Assembly (NCBI RefSeq): GCF_022898935.1
Contig: NZ_JALIRP010000003.1
Location: 434,001-498,000 of the forward strand
Source: Paenibacillus mangrovi
GTDB lineage: Bacteria > Bacillota > Bacilli > Paenibacillales > Paenibacillaceae
Length of the DNA stretch: 64,000 nucleotides
Reading direction: 5' to 3'
The notes under the pieces: model-generated
The model's database searches: none
Seen by the model: only the letters and a program-made list of their open reading frames with translations
Told to the model about the DNA's origin: nothing
Translations under genes and position numbers: made by a program
Shown here: piece after piece, positions 8,981-17,242 of the stretch
Position numbering within the stretch: position 1 is the first letter of the stretch
Layout of the letters: each line of letters begins with the position of its first letter

Positions 8981-9814
8981 ATGGCACGCATCAATGTCAA
9001 TTACACCACGCCCGCAATGCAGGGACAAATGGATCTGAATCTGCTGTTCTTCGGCATGGAAGAATGCGCTCCGGGGCATACCTGGGGGCCGGGTCTTCGC
9101 GACTCCTATGTGCTGCACTACATCCACAGCGGACGAGGCGTGTACCGTACAAGCGAGACCGTATATGAGCTTGGCGCCGGGCAGGGCTTTATTCTTATTC
9201 CTGATACGCTTGGCCACTACAGCGCCGATGAATCCGACCCGTGGACGTATTCGTGGATCGGCTTCAAAGGGCTGAACGCCAAATCACTGCTGCAGAGAGC
9301 ACAAATTAGCACCGAGCGTCCCATATACACCGAACTTGCAGATAGCCGATTCAGCAGCTTTTACGAGGAACTGAAAACGGCCGGGGATGACCGCGGCAGC
9401 GACGTGCTCAGCCAGAGCATCCTCTACCGCATTCTTGCCGATCTGATCCGCTGCTCCCCTGAACCGGTCTCCTCTCAAAAACCGCAGCACTCCCGGGAGG
9501 GCTATATCCGCAAGTCCATTGAATATATTGAAAGCAGCTACAGCCAAAAGGTCACCGTACTGGATATCGCCCGCTCGGTCGGCCTCGACCGCACCTACCT
9601 GTCCGGCTTGTTCAAGGACAAATTCGGGGTATCCCTGCAGAACTTTCTGCTTGAATACCGCATGAACAGGGCAACTGAGCTGCTGGGGAATTCCGAGCTT
9701 TCCGTCAGCGATGTCTCACGTTCCGTAGGATATAACGATCCGTTTTTGTTCTCCAAAATGTTCAAGAAGGTCGTGGGCTCGTCCCCGAAGCAATACCGTG
9801 AAACACGATTCTAG
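8981..9814 (+). CDS. AraC-family regulator with cupin sensor (MsmR/MelR-like)
   Basis: A 277-residue transcription factor. The N-terminal cupin-like ligand domain (about 15-140) shows the SYVLHYIHSGRGVYRT strand pattern and PDTLGHYSAD. Two AraC helix-turn-helix motifs follow (VLDIARSVGLDRTYLSGLFK and VSDVSRSVGYNDPFLFSKMF). It is transcribed away from melA and is the natural candidate for its activator in response to alpha-galactosides. Start ATG 8981 follows AAAAAGGAG at 10 bases. Confidence 0.9.
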   Translation: MARINVNYTTPAMQGQMDLNLLFFGMEECAPGHTWGPGLRDSYVLHYIHSGRGVYRTSETVYELGAGQGFILIPDTLGHYSADESDPWTYSWIGFKGLNAKSLLQRAQISTERPIYTELADSRFSSFYEELKTAGDDRGSDVLSQSILYRILADLIRCSPEPVSSQKPQHSREGYIRKSIEYIESSYSQKVTVLDIARSVGLDRTYLSGLFKDKFGVSLQNFLLEYRMNRATELLGNSELSVSDVSRSVGYNDPFLFSKMFKKVVGSSPKQYRETRF

Positions 9815-9848
9815 AAATACGCTCGTCTTTATTCGCAAAAAAAGAGCC

Positions 9849-10181
9849 TTAGTGGCCCGAATTCGATTTCGCTAGTTTTGTTATGATCGGAATGCGTTTG
9901 ACATGCTGTGGGAGCGTGTTCCTTTGACTTGCCGCAGTATAGGCTGATAGCTTCACTTGCTTTTCCTTTAACTTACTCTTTTCCTGTATACCTTTTACTT
10001 GCGGCTTATTATTTTTCTCCAATTTGTCAACATATCGCAGTCGGCCCTTTTCAAGGATTTCCTCCGCCTGTTTCGTGTACACCGATACTTCCAATCTTGT
10101 TCTTGCTTCCCTGATCCTCTGCTTCAACCTGTTATATTCATTAATTTCGTCATTTGTTAGTGTGATCTTTCCAAGGGTCAT
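9849..10181 (-). CDS. Small basic hypothetical protein, 110 residues
   Basis: I do not recognise this protein. It is Lys/Glu/Arg-rich, has no membrane segment or signal, and its first half (EINEYNRLKQRIREARTRLE) looks like a charged alpha helix, possibly a coiled coil. The C-terminal half is basic. Its ATG overlaps the stop of the upstream membrane protein gene as ATGA, so the two are coupled and probably work together. The final residues precede a gap with no clear terminator. A cytoplasmic partner of the membrane protein is a reasonable guess only. Confidence 0.62.
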   Translation of the reverse strand: MTLGKITLTNDEINEYNRLKQRIREARTRLEVSVYTKQAEEILEKGRLRYVDKLEKNNKPQVKGIQEKSKLKEKQVKLSAYTAASQRNTLPQHVKRIPIITKLAKSNSGH

Positions 10182-10603
10182 GGTTGCCTCTCTCCTTTGC
10201 GGTCTGAAATAGCGAGATCAAATGTCACTTCATCGGAATCCGTGTCCGGAACACTGGACGCGACGATTGTCGGCAGTTTATCCTGGGAGGATATTTTCTC
10301 CTCCGCAGTCAGCTTGGCTTGTTTGGCGATGAAGCTGCCGCCTCCGAAGCCTGCGATGATCGCCATATAAATGTATTTCGGGAAATCAAGTCCAATAGGC
10401 AGTACTGCAATAAGACCGGCGCCGGCCCCGAGAATAATATCCGACAGAAAACCAATATGATAATTTTTCCTTCTGGACCCATCGCTTAGTTCCATTTCGA
10501 TAATTTTGGGCATGACAAGGGATCCATCATGGATATACAAACTTGACAGGAGCCCGCCAAACGAGCCTGACGCTATAATCATCAAGAAATCAGTCCAATG
10601 CAT
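10178..10603 (-). CDS. Small membrane protein of unknown function, 141 residues
   Basis: I start it at ATG 10603, behind AGGGGGAATC, rather than at the longer frame opening at 10723, whose extra 40 residues look non-native. Three hydrophobic segments are visible: IIASGSFGGLLSSLYI, FLSDIILGAGAGLIAVLPIG and YMAIIAGFGGGSFIA. These are followed by a hydrophilic acidic tail of about 45 residues. Gly-rich small membrane proteins of this layout are annotated as DUFs in Bacillota; I cannot place it more precisely (DUF4257 is a possibility). It is coupled to the 110-residue gene downstream. Confidence 0.7.
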   Translation of the reverse strand: MHWTDFLMIIASGSFGGLLSSLYIHDGSLVMPKIIEMELSDGSRRKNYHIGFLSDIILGAGAGLIAVLPIGLDFPKYIYMAIIAGFGGGSFIAKQAKLTAEEKISSQDKLPTIVASSVPDTDSDEVTFDLAISDRKGERQP

Positions 10604-10774
10604 GATCCGATTCCCCCTATACTCTTCTAAATTAATATGTAATCTACAGCTGATTGGTGAATTCAAAAAGTGAAAATTGGGTGACATATTAGAAATTGTT
10701 CTTAGTTCTGCTATTCTATGCATGGGTTCGCTCCAACTTGCATATTTTTTGATGACACTTCGAAATTAAAAAAA

Positions 10775-10792
10775 CGGCTGCCAAAGCAGCCG
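10775..10792 (-). terminator. Rho-independent terminator of the SRPBCC gene
   Basis: CGGCTGC caaa GCAGCCG, a perfect 7-bp stem, is followed on the minus strand by seven T. It sits just below the AHSA1-like gene. Confidence 0.88.
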
Positions 10793-10812
10793 CTTGTCTT
10801 ACAGATATTCAT

Positions 10813-11265
10813 TTACCAGCCGAAATCCAGCGTATTGCCGGTTTCCGCCACGGTCTTGATGTTGCTTAGGATCATCCACCAATGCTCTTTTGCATTTTGA
10901 AAAGAAGGATGGTTGTCCGGCCACTCGTCATTCACAAGCGTTAATTTCGTGCATTTGCCCACGGTATCCAGCGTAAACGTCACCCGGGAAGTCAGCTCCT
11001 CATGATTCGTGTGATAGGACGGCCCCGGATGCTCAAGGTAGCTCAGCACCTTGCCCCGTTCGTACGCGAGAATGTCGCCATATACGTGCACCGTTTCATC
11101 GCCGTCATTCCCCGGTCCTACATAGGAAAAAGGCTCACCCACCTTAAAGCTCGACTGAAGCACGCAGTTGAAAAAAGTCTTCTTCGTTCCCTCCGGCGCA
11201 ACCAGCAGATCCCATACTTTTTCCGGCTCTGCTCCAATATAAAAATCGTATCTCAGACTCGTCAT
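10813..11265 (-). CDS. SRPBCC / AHSA1-family protein
   Basis: A 150-residue soluble protein of the START/Bet v1-like (SRPBCC) fold. The opening RYDFYIGAEPEKVWDLLVAP is the typical first strand and helix of the AHSA1-like subfamily, and the tail SFQNAKEHWWMILSNIKTVA forms the long C-terminal helix. Such proteins bind a hydrophobic ligand in a cavity; the ligand is unknown for most bacterial members. The gene faces an AraC-type regulator across about 190 bases. AHSA1 genes are often next to ArsR or AraC regulators that control them. Confidence 0.85.
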   Translation of the reverse strand: MTSLRYDFYIGAEPEKVWDLLVAPEGTKKTFFNCVLQSSFKVGEPFSYVGPGNDGDETVHVYGDILAYERGKVLSYLEHPGPSYHTNHEELTSRVTFTLDTVGKCTKLTLVNDEWPDNHPSFQNAKEHWWMILSNIKTVAETGNTLDFGW

Positions 11266-11457
11266 TTTGCACGCTCCTTTGTTCCATGTCGTTTTGGATT
11301 TTTACCTTTTCACGCTTGTCTTTTGTGCTGGGATTTTGTGCTAAACTAATGATACCTTTGGTGAAATGTTATGTATTGTAAAAACACGACAGGAACATTC
11401 GTTCTACTCCAAAAATTTATATTGGTGTTCATTCAAAACATGGAGGTGATCTAGTTT

Positions 11458-12267
11458 ATGCCTGCCGGATTACCAAGACCGAGTATGGGAGTTCTGAATT
11501 TGCAGGGAGGCGAGAAGAGATTCAAGCTGTCCCGTCATGCTGCTTCGGAAGCGTTGAGCTTCTTCATCAAGCATTACTGGATCGTCAGCTGGGACTGTGT
11601 GGATGAGGAGCCCTATCTTCAGCATGTCGTTCCGAATCCTTGCGTCAATCTGGTCGTGGAGCCGCAGAAAACCTTTATTTATGGCCCATCCACACGGAAA
11701 TTCTCCTATCCGATCCACGGAAAAGGAATGGTGTTCGGCGTGAAATTCAAACCAGGGGGCTTCTATCCGTTCCTGAATCAGCCCATCTCCACCTTGATCA
11801 ATCATCCGCTTGGAGTGGAACACATTCTTGATCTGGACGGCCCGGAGCTTGAGGAAGCCATTCTTTCCCTTAACACAGAGCAGGATATGGCCGCCGCCAT
11901 GGACAAACTGCTGCTGCCCAAGCTACCGCCGCAGGATGAGCAGGTTCTGTTCATCAATCAGATCATTAACTACATCGCGAGCGAACGCGACATTTCCAAG
12001 GTAGAGCAGGTCAGCGAGCAATTCGGGCTTCATATCCGTAAGCTTCAGCGTTTGTTCGATCAATATGTCGGCATCAGCCCGAAGTGGGTGATCCGTTTGT
12101 ACCGACTACAGAACGCGGCCGAAACAATGGACCAGCGTCTCCCGGTTGACCTGTCCCGCCTGTCCATGGAGCTCGGCTACCACGACCAGCCGCATTTTAT
12201 CAAAGACTTCAAAGCCGTCGTCGGCCATACGCCAGAGGAATACCGTAGGTGGGTGCAGGAGAGCTGA
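11458..12267 (+). CDS. AraC-family transcriptional regulator (DUF6597-type N-domain)
   Basis: A 269-residue regulator. The N-domain (about 15-150) carries the pattern of AraC proteins with a DUF6597-like sensor: FIKHYWIVSWD, HVVPNPCVNLVVE and MVFGVKFKPGGFYPFL. The C-domain has two helix-turn-helix motifs (VEQVSEQFGLHIRKLQRLFD and LSRLSMELGYHDQPHFIKDF). The ribosome site GGAGGTGATC is almost a full match to the 16S tail. It is divergent from the SRPBCC gene and could control it. It runs convergently into the next kinase gene with only 9 bases between. Confidence 0.88.
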   Translation: MPAGLPRPSMGVLNLQGGEKRFKLSRHAASEALSFFIKHYWIVSWDCVDEEPYLQHVVPNPCVNLVVEPQKTFIYGPSTRKFSYPIHGKGMVFGVKFKPGGFYPFLNQPISTLINHPLGVEHILDLDGPELEEAILSLNTEQDMAAAMDKLLLPKLPPQDEQVLFINQIINYIASERDISKVEQVSEQFGLHIRKLQRLFDQYVGISPKWVIRLYRLQNAAETMDQRLPVDLSRLSMELGYHDQPHFIKDFKAVVGHTPEEYRRWVQES

Positions 12268-12276
12268 GGGAGCTCA

Positions 12277-13875
12277 TCAGGTCAGATCGAGCGGCAGATA
12301 AATATCCACTGTTGTCCCTTTGTCCACCTCACTTGTGATGACCAGATGGCCTTTGTGTGCCTCAATAATTCTCTTTACGATCATCATCCCGAGACCGTTT
12401 CCTTCGGCTTTGGTGGTAAGAAAAGGCTCGCCGATCCGCTGCAGCACCTCGTCGGTCATGCCTATGCCGTTATCGGTGAAACGAATGCGCTGGTAAGCAT
12501 CCTCGGTATCGAGCAGAATATGGACGGCGCCGCCAAAAGGTACAGCTTCCACGGCATTTTTTAATATATTCATAAATACCTGTTTAATCTGATTACGGTC
12601 GCAGCAGATCATATGATCCTCTTCTGACCTGAAATTCAGAGAAATACAGTTCAGTGCTGCCTGAATTTCGAACAGGTTTACGACTTCCTCCAGAATAGGC
12701 ATGCAGCGTTCCTGACGGAAATGGACAGCCTGGGGCTTTCCCAGGATTAAAAACTCGCCAACAATCAGATTCATCCGTTCCAGCTCTGACATGATCAGAT
12801 CATAATGCCGGAGACGGGTATCCTTCCCTGATAATTGTAGCATTCCCTTTACCGTCGTCAGCGGATTGCGGATCTCATGAGCGATGCCGACGGCAATTTG
12901 CCCGGCAAACACCAGCTTCTCGGTATTACGCAAGATATCTTCCGTCTTCTTCATCTTCGTAATATCACGCAGGCTTCCTACCACTCGAATCATGGCATTG
13001 GCGTTGTTATAGACCGGCAGCACGTCAAGCATGTAATGATGTTCCCCATTGCTTAGATTTACGCAGAGCTCCACGCCGATGCATTCCTCATGCTGACTGA
13101 TAACCCGCTTGAAATAGCAGCTGATCAGACTGATATTAAATACGGAGGTTTCTTCAGATACCGCCTGGTTATCCAGCTGAAGCATAGAGCGGCAGCGCTC
13201 GTTCATCTCCAGAATGCTGCCCTTTCCGTCCGTAATGATGACCCCGTAAAAGTTCGTATCCAGCAGGAACTGGTTGAGGATTTGCAGCTGGGTGTTCTGC
13301 CTCCGAAGCAGCAGCTCACGTTCCACCGAATCTGCCATCGTACACAGCAGTGCAAGCAAATGCGGATGAGCAAAATGGGTATCCGTCATTAGCGAAATGG
13401 TCCCCAGCACAGCGCCTTCATCACTGTGAAACTCGGCCGTGTAGCAGGCAAGCCCATGGAGAATGGCATGGTAATGATCCTCACCGATCAGCTGAAAAGG
13501 CCGCTGATATGTCAGACATAAGTCTATGGCATTCGTGCCTGCATCCTTGTTAAATTGAATGCCTTCCTCAATGCCCAATTCCCGGACCGTCTTGATGATG
13601 CTCGGATCGCCCGCGAACTCCAACATATAGCCTTGGTCATCGGTTATTGCGATCGTAATCGGACTACCCGAAATGGAGGATAGAAACTTGTTGATAAAGA
13701 AGTGAATCACTTCGATATACTCCTTGTATTTCACCAGCTTCGATGCCAGTTCCGCTTGGCTGTACCGCCGAATAAACGTGGGAACCCTGTCCGGATGAAT
13801 GCCCATTTGTCTGCAATACTGCTTGGAAAGAGCAATTGCTTCTGCAGTATTCACTTTATGTATTGATTCTATCAT
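12277..13875 (-). CDS. Orphan GAF-PAS sensor histidine kinase
   Basis: A 532-residue kinase with no membrane segment. The first part (about 55-195) resembles the GAF sensor of sigma-54 activators such as AcoR, including the DAGTNAIDLCL signature. A PAS domain (about 200-310) follows, then HisKA with H333 in GIAHEIRNPLTTVKG, and a HATPase with NILKNAVEA, DNGIGM and GNGLGMMIVK. There is no response regulator gene next to it. Kinases of this build in spore formers often feed the Spo0 phosphorelay or an NtrC-like partner, but that is inference. A cytoplasmic redox or metabolite signal is likely given the soluble sensors. Confidence 0.88.
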   Translation of the reverse strand: MIESIHKVNTAEAIALSKQYCRQMGIHPDRVPTFIRRYSQAELASKLVKYKEYIEVIHFFINKFLSSISGSPITIAITDDQGYMLEFAGDPSIIKTVRELGIEEGIQFNKDAGTNAIDLCLTYQRPFQLIGEDHYHAILHGLACYTAEFHSDEGAVLGTISLMTDTHFAHPHLLALLCTMADSVERELLLRRQNTQLQILNQFLLDTNFYGVIITDGKGSILEMNERCRSMLQLDNQAVSEETSVFNISLISCYFKRVISQHEECIGVELCVNLSNGEHHYMLDVLPVYNNANAMIRVVGSLRDITKMKKTEDILRNTEKLVFAGQIAVGIAHEIRNPLTTVKGMLQLSGKDTRLRHYDLIMSELERMNLIVGEFLILGKPQAVHFRQERCMPILEEVVNLFEIQAALNCISLNFRSEEDHMICCDRNQIKQVFMNILKNAVEAVPFGGAVHILLDTEDAYQRIRFTDNGIGMTDEVLQRIGEPFLTTKAEGNGLGMMIVKRIIEAHKGHLVITSEVDKGTTVDIYLPLDLT

Positions 13876-14133
13876 GCTTAATACCTCATTTTCCTTCTAT
13901 AATTAATTCATTCTGAAGCTATTAATGGATCTTTTGTAAGCGGTTTCTATGATTGTTCCGATTGCTGTTTTACTTATGGAGTCCTCTCCCTATCATACCA
14001 TCTATTGCTATTTATCCATATAACCTTTTGCAGGGTAAAAATAGGGCCGGGGGTGTTTCTATGATACACTGTTGATAACAAGAACAAAGACTGCACAGGG
14101 ATTCCTCTGGTCCCTGGATCTAAAGGAGACGCC

Positions 14134-14433
14134 ATGCAGCCATTTACGATGTTAGTCATTGAACAAATCAAAGCCATCCCTCCCGGCAAAGTCATGACAT
14201 ACGGCGGCATTGCTGCCGCTGCCGGCAGCCCGCGCGCCGCAAGGCAAGTCGTCAGAATTCTACATTCCATGAGCAGCAAATATCAGCTTCCCTGGCACCG
14301 GGTCGTCAATGCCAAAGGCGAAATTGCTCTCCGAGATGATGAAGCCCGTTTCCTGCAGCAATCCCTGCTTGAAGACGAAGGGGTCACCGTCAGCTGGGAT
14401 GGCCGGATTGATCTATCCGTTTATGGAGCATAG
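14134..14433 (+). CDS. atl: Alkyltransferase-like protein (ATL), MGMT fold without active-site Cys
   Basis: A 99-residue protein of the O6-methylguanine-DNA methyltransferase fold. The helix-turn-helix motif MTYGGIAAAAGSPRAARQVV matches the family. The active-site motif PCHRV is here PWHRV: Trp54 replaces the acceptor Cys, the hallmark of ATL proteins. ATLs bind O6-alkylguanine without repairing it and hand the lesion to nucleotide excision repair. At 99 residues it is the usual ATL length. The start follows AAAGGAG. It stands alone, divergent from the kinase gene. Confidence 0.92.
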   Translation: MQPFTMLVIEQIKAIPPGKVMTYGGIAAAAGSPRAARQVVRILHSMSSKYQLPWHRVVNAKGEIALRDDEARFLQQSLLEDEGVTVSWDGRIDLSVYGA

Positions 14434-14650
14434 ACATTTCTACAGCTACACGCTTGATCCCCTTCTCGTCACACCAGATTCTGAGCGCAATTTGCTGCGC
14501 CATCGTTCCGCTGCTCCCGCTCATAATCTTTTATCCCCCTTGGGTAGCCGCTTTTCTTCTAGAATACTAAATCCGGGTCATGATGAGAAACATTAATTAT
14601 TCCGGCTTCATGCCTGCATGCCAAGCCTTCGCTTTGTCCCTCCATAAGAC

Positions 14651-14705
14651 ACCTCCACCTAGGCATCCACATAGGATGTATCAGGTTCTATCCCCAAATG
14701 GAGGT
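14651..14705 (+). promoter_or_regulatory. Possible RNA structure masking a ribosome site
   Basis: ACCTCCA (14651-14657) is perfectly complementary to TGGAGGT (14699-14705), the ribosome site of the next gene. The loop between holds a small CATCC acata GGATG hairpin. If the transcript begins upstream of 14651, this could hold translation off. The rest of 14434-14650 shows no gene or clear signal. Confidence 0.35.
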
Positions 14706-14712
14706 CTTTAAT

Positions 14713-15018
14713 ATGAGTCTGCAATATCCCGGCTATCAGCAGCAAACCTTGTATCAAGCTGAGCCGAATATGAGCCACACCCTGAAATCACTCCGCGAAC
14801 AATTCAGTCATATTTGCAGGAAGCATATCAATCAGCATGTCCGAGTTGAAACTTTGGATGGCGATGTTTTTGAAGGAACGATCGTAAACTGCAACAAAGG
14901 AATTCTTTACATTCAAATGACCATGCCGCAGCAGACTGGGCAGCGCAGCTTCTATTACAACAATGTCATCCTGCCTTTGGTGTTGTATGAATTGCTTGTC
15001 ATTACCCTACTAGCCTAA
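14713..15018 (+). CDS. Small conserved-looking protein, possible Sm-like fold
   Basis: About 101 residues from ATG 14713, which has GGAGG seven bases upstream; the frame opening at 14698 starts on the ribosome site itself. The N-terminus is Tyr/Gln-rich (MSLQYPGYQQQTLYQAEP). The core VETLDGDVFEGTIVNCNKGI followed by a hydrophobic strand looks like the bent beta-sheet of Sm/LSM or SH3-like proteins. The C-terminus is strongly hydrophobic (VILPLVLYELLVITLL). I do not recognise it with confidence. It lies 41 bases before another small protein that looks like a spore or surface component, so a sporulation role is possible. Confidence 0.65.
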   Translation: MSLQYPGYQQQTLYQAEPNMSHTLKSLREQFSHICRKHINQHVRVETLDGDVFEGTIVNCNKGILYIQMTMPQQTGQRSFYYNNVILPLVLYELLVITLLA

Positions 15019-15059
15019 TACACCAAATTGATATGCCATAAATAAGGAGTGTTGTAAAA

Positions 15060-15350
15060 ATGGCTTTTATGCCCCCGTTTGGTCCACAAGGACAATTGCA
15101 GCCGCCAAGCTCCCCTCCACCACAATTCACACCACCGCAACCTGCGGCCACGACGTTCGCTGTCGACCCTGGAGCGATTCGCGGCTGCATGTTCCGTAAT
15201 ACCTACATTTGGTTGAATAACGGCAACAGCTTTTGGTTCTTTCCGGTCTTTGTCGGACAGACATCCGTCGCAGGATTCAGATGGACCGGTTTCTTCTGGG
15301 TATATACCGGAATCTCTCTAAGACAGATCCAGTCGTTTACATGCTTCTAG
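15060..15350 (+). CDS. Small conserved Bacillota protein, Pro-rich N-terminus, aromatic C-domain
   Basis: A 96-residue protein. Residues 5-35 are rich in Pro and Gln (PPFGPQGQLQPPSSPPPQFT). The rest is a compact domain with GAIRGCMFRNTYIWLNNG, SFWFFPVFVGQTSVAGFRW and ISLRQIQSFTCF. This domain occurs, from memory, in many Bacillus and Paenibacillus proteins of unknown role, often near spore-coat or surface genes. Two Cys (near 43 and 95) could cross-link. It is co-directional with and 41 bases after the preceding small gene, and a terminator follows. Confidence 0.72.
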   Translation: MAFMPPFGPQGQLQPPSSPPPQFTPPQPAATTFAVDPGAIRGCMFRNTYIWLNNGNSFWFFPVFVGQTSVAGFRWTGFFWVYTGISLRQIQSFTCF

Positions 15351-15395
15351 CCAAAAGCAAACAGCGACGCCCCCCCTCCGAAATGCGTACGCAAA

Positions 15396-15442
15396 GAGGC
15401 TGTCCCATCAGTCATTGTCATTCATGACGTCGGGGCAGCCTC
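15396..15442. terminator. Terminator between small-protein unit and hrtA-like gene
   Basis: GAGGCTGTCCC and GGGGCAGCCTC form an 11-bp stem with one G-T wobble and a 25-base loop, followed by TTTT on the plus strand and AAA-rich sequence on the other side. It likely serves both convergent units. Confidence 0.7.
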
Positions 15443-15500
15443 GTTTTATTCATTCAGTAAACGAACTTTCGGGTCGATTCGACTTCTGTAATGAGGGGGA

Positions 15501-16175
15501 CTAAATAATCAATCCATCCTTCATCGTAATGATGCGATCTGCAAAAGGGAGCATTTCTTCATCATGGGTGACCATCAGAGTTGTAATCTTCAGTTTTTTG
15601 GTTAGATCACGAATGAGCGTCATTACGTCTCTGGATCGCTTCGAGTCAAGACTCGCCGTCGGTTCATCCGCGAACAAGATTTTAGGTTTGTGGATAATGG
15701 CGCGAGCGATGGCAACACGTTGCTTTTCTCCACCCGATAAGGAAGCAGGGTAAGCATTTTTCCGATGATCCATTTCAACCAACTTGAGAACCTTGGCCAC
15801 TTCTTCTTTTTGCTCGTGTTTGCTCATTTTGGACTCTGCCACGTCAAGCATTAGCATAAGCTGGTCTTCAACGGTAAGGAATGGTACCAGGTGAGCAGAT
15901 TGAAAAACAAAGCCAAACTTACTTGCGCGTATCTTTCGAATCTGCTCTTGCGTCATCCCGATCATATTGTTCCCGTCAAATTTCACCTTCCCATCGGAAG
16001 CGCTCTGAAGGCCGGCAGCGATGGTAAGCAGCGTGCTTTTTCCGGAACCAGAAGCACCTACGAGAGCTGTGAGTTCTCCCTCTTGCAGGGAGAGGTTGAT
16101 TCCGTTCAGTACTTGTTCCGAAACTTCGCCATTGGTAAATGTTTTGGTAACGTCTTGTATTGTGAAGGTTGTCAT
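15501..16175 (-). CDS. hrtA: ABC transporter ATP-binding protein, HrtA/MacB-like
   Basis: A 224-residue ATPase of the FtsE/MacB/LolD class. Visible are Walker A GASGSGKST, the Q-loop region FVFQSAHLVPF, the signature LSGGEKQRVAIARA, Walker B ILFADEPTAS and the H-loop VTHDEE. It begins one base after the stop of the FtsX-like permease, with its ribosome site inside that gene's last codons. The pair matches HrtAB, the haem-stress exporter of Bacillota. The HssR-type repeat in front of the operon strengthens this. The hrtA symbol is by inference from pair and promoter. Confidence 0.85.
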   Translation of the reverse strand: MTTFTIQDVTKTFTNGEVSEQVLNGINLSLQEGELTALVGASGSGKSTLLTIAAGLQSASDGKVKFDGNNMIGMTQEQIRKIRASKFGFVFQSAHLVPFLTVEDQLMLMLDVAESKMSKHEQKEEVAKVLKLVEMDHRKNAYPASLSGGEKQRVAIARAIIHKPKILFADEPTASLDSKRSRDVMTLIRDLTKKLKITTLMVTHDEEMLPFADRIITMKDGLII

Positions 16176-16176
16176 A

Positions 16177-17211
16177 TTACATGTCTCCTTGTTGAATAGC
16201 TTGCAGCGGCTCCACTTTTCTAATTTGCATGCCAGAAAGTGTAGCGCCGATAAATCCGATGACTAAGAATAGGACGGATAATAGTATGGTCCCATTCAGT
16301 GTCAGACTGAACGGCATTCCTTTCGGTGCGATCATGTTAAAGCCCAGGCTTAATGCCACGGATAAGACCAATGCACTGATAGTGATCAAGAACATTTGAG
16401 CCCACATCATACGGAATAGCGTACCCGTCTTCACACCGATTGCTTTCAAGATGCCGTACAACCCGATTTTCTGCACATTCATCATGTAGAAGAAAATCGC
16501 GAACAACAGGCCGCTGATGGCAATCAAGAACCAAATGATCATTTGTAGGGACATGTTCTCTGCCTTGTAGCTTGAGATGGTGTTAAGGAACTCGTTATTT
16601 GTATAGGAATCTAATCCTGTAATCGACGGTGCTTGATCTTGTCCTGGGATGAACATCAGCTGCAGGCCCTTCGCACGGTAAATCTCTTTATAGTCATTCA
16701 TATTAATATAAGCGACAGGAGCATGGCTGTATTTCTTTTGATCTACGAATTTAACGACTTTGAATTCACCGTTGAACTGATTATTGGTTAATACATCTCC
16801 GACTTTAATGCCATCCTTCTCCAAGGATTTGTCTAACACGATTTCCCCTGGAGCGACTTTTTCGAATAACGGAGAATCCGTTGAAGTCACGAACGCGACG
16901 GTATGCTGCTTGTCCTCTTTATCATTCACAAAGCCCATCTGAATGGAAAATGCAGCTGCATCCTTGTGTTCCTTCAAAGTTTGATCCTGCAAGCTTGGAT
17001 CTATTTTGGAAAGATTATACGTTCCTTTCGCATCGGTACTCATATAAAAATGTCCTTGGGGCAAGTCCTTGATTAGGGCTGCATTGTCTTGGGACAAACC
17101 GTTGGCCAATCCCGAGATGATAAAGGTTAGAAAACTAACCAGAAAAATAATAGACCCTAATATAATAAACTTGGCTTTACTCTTCTTCATTTCTTTCCAT
17201 GCCATATTCAT
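16177..17211 (-). CDS. hrtB: FtsX-like ABC permease, HrtB-like haem efflux
   Basis: About 344 residues from ATG 17211, which has GGAGG seven bases upstream; the frame opening at 17241 adds ten non-native residues. It has the MacB/HrtB layout: MNMAWKEMKKSKAKFIILGS leads into helix 1, then a large extracytoplasmic domain (about 45-225), then three helices ending with IRKVEPLQAIQQGDM. HrtB works with HrtA to relieve haem toxicity by extracting haem from the membrane. Promoter features are described separately. No hssRS genes are adjacent, so the regulator must lie elsewhere. Confidence 0.84.
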   Translation of the reverse strand: MNMAWKEMKKSKAKFIILGSIIFLVSFLTFIISGLANGLSQDNAALIKDLPQGHFYMSTDAKGTYNLSKIDPSLQDQTLKEHKDAAAFSIQMGFVNDKEDKQHTVAFVTSTDSPLFEKVAPGEIVLDKSLEKDGIKVGDVLTNNQFNGEFKVVKFVDQKKYSHAPVAYINMNDYKEIYRAKGLQLMFIPGQDQAPSITGLDSYTNNEFLNTISSYKAENMSLQMIIWFLIAISGLLFAIFFYMMNVQKIGLYGILKAIGVKTGTLFRMMWAQMFLITISALVLSVALSLGFNMIAPKGMPFSLTLNGTILLSVLFLVIGFIGATLSGMQIRKVEPLQAIQQGDM

Positions 17212-17242
17212 GATGATTCCTCCATTTCTTTGGTACAACATC

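Noticed and set aside
15501..17211. Antimicrobial peptide or MacAB-type exporter
   Set aside because: The HssR-like promoter repeat and permease start fit HrtAB better, though the general fold is shared.
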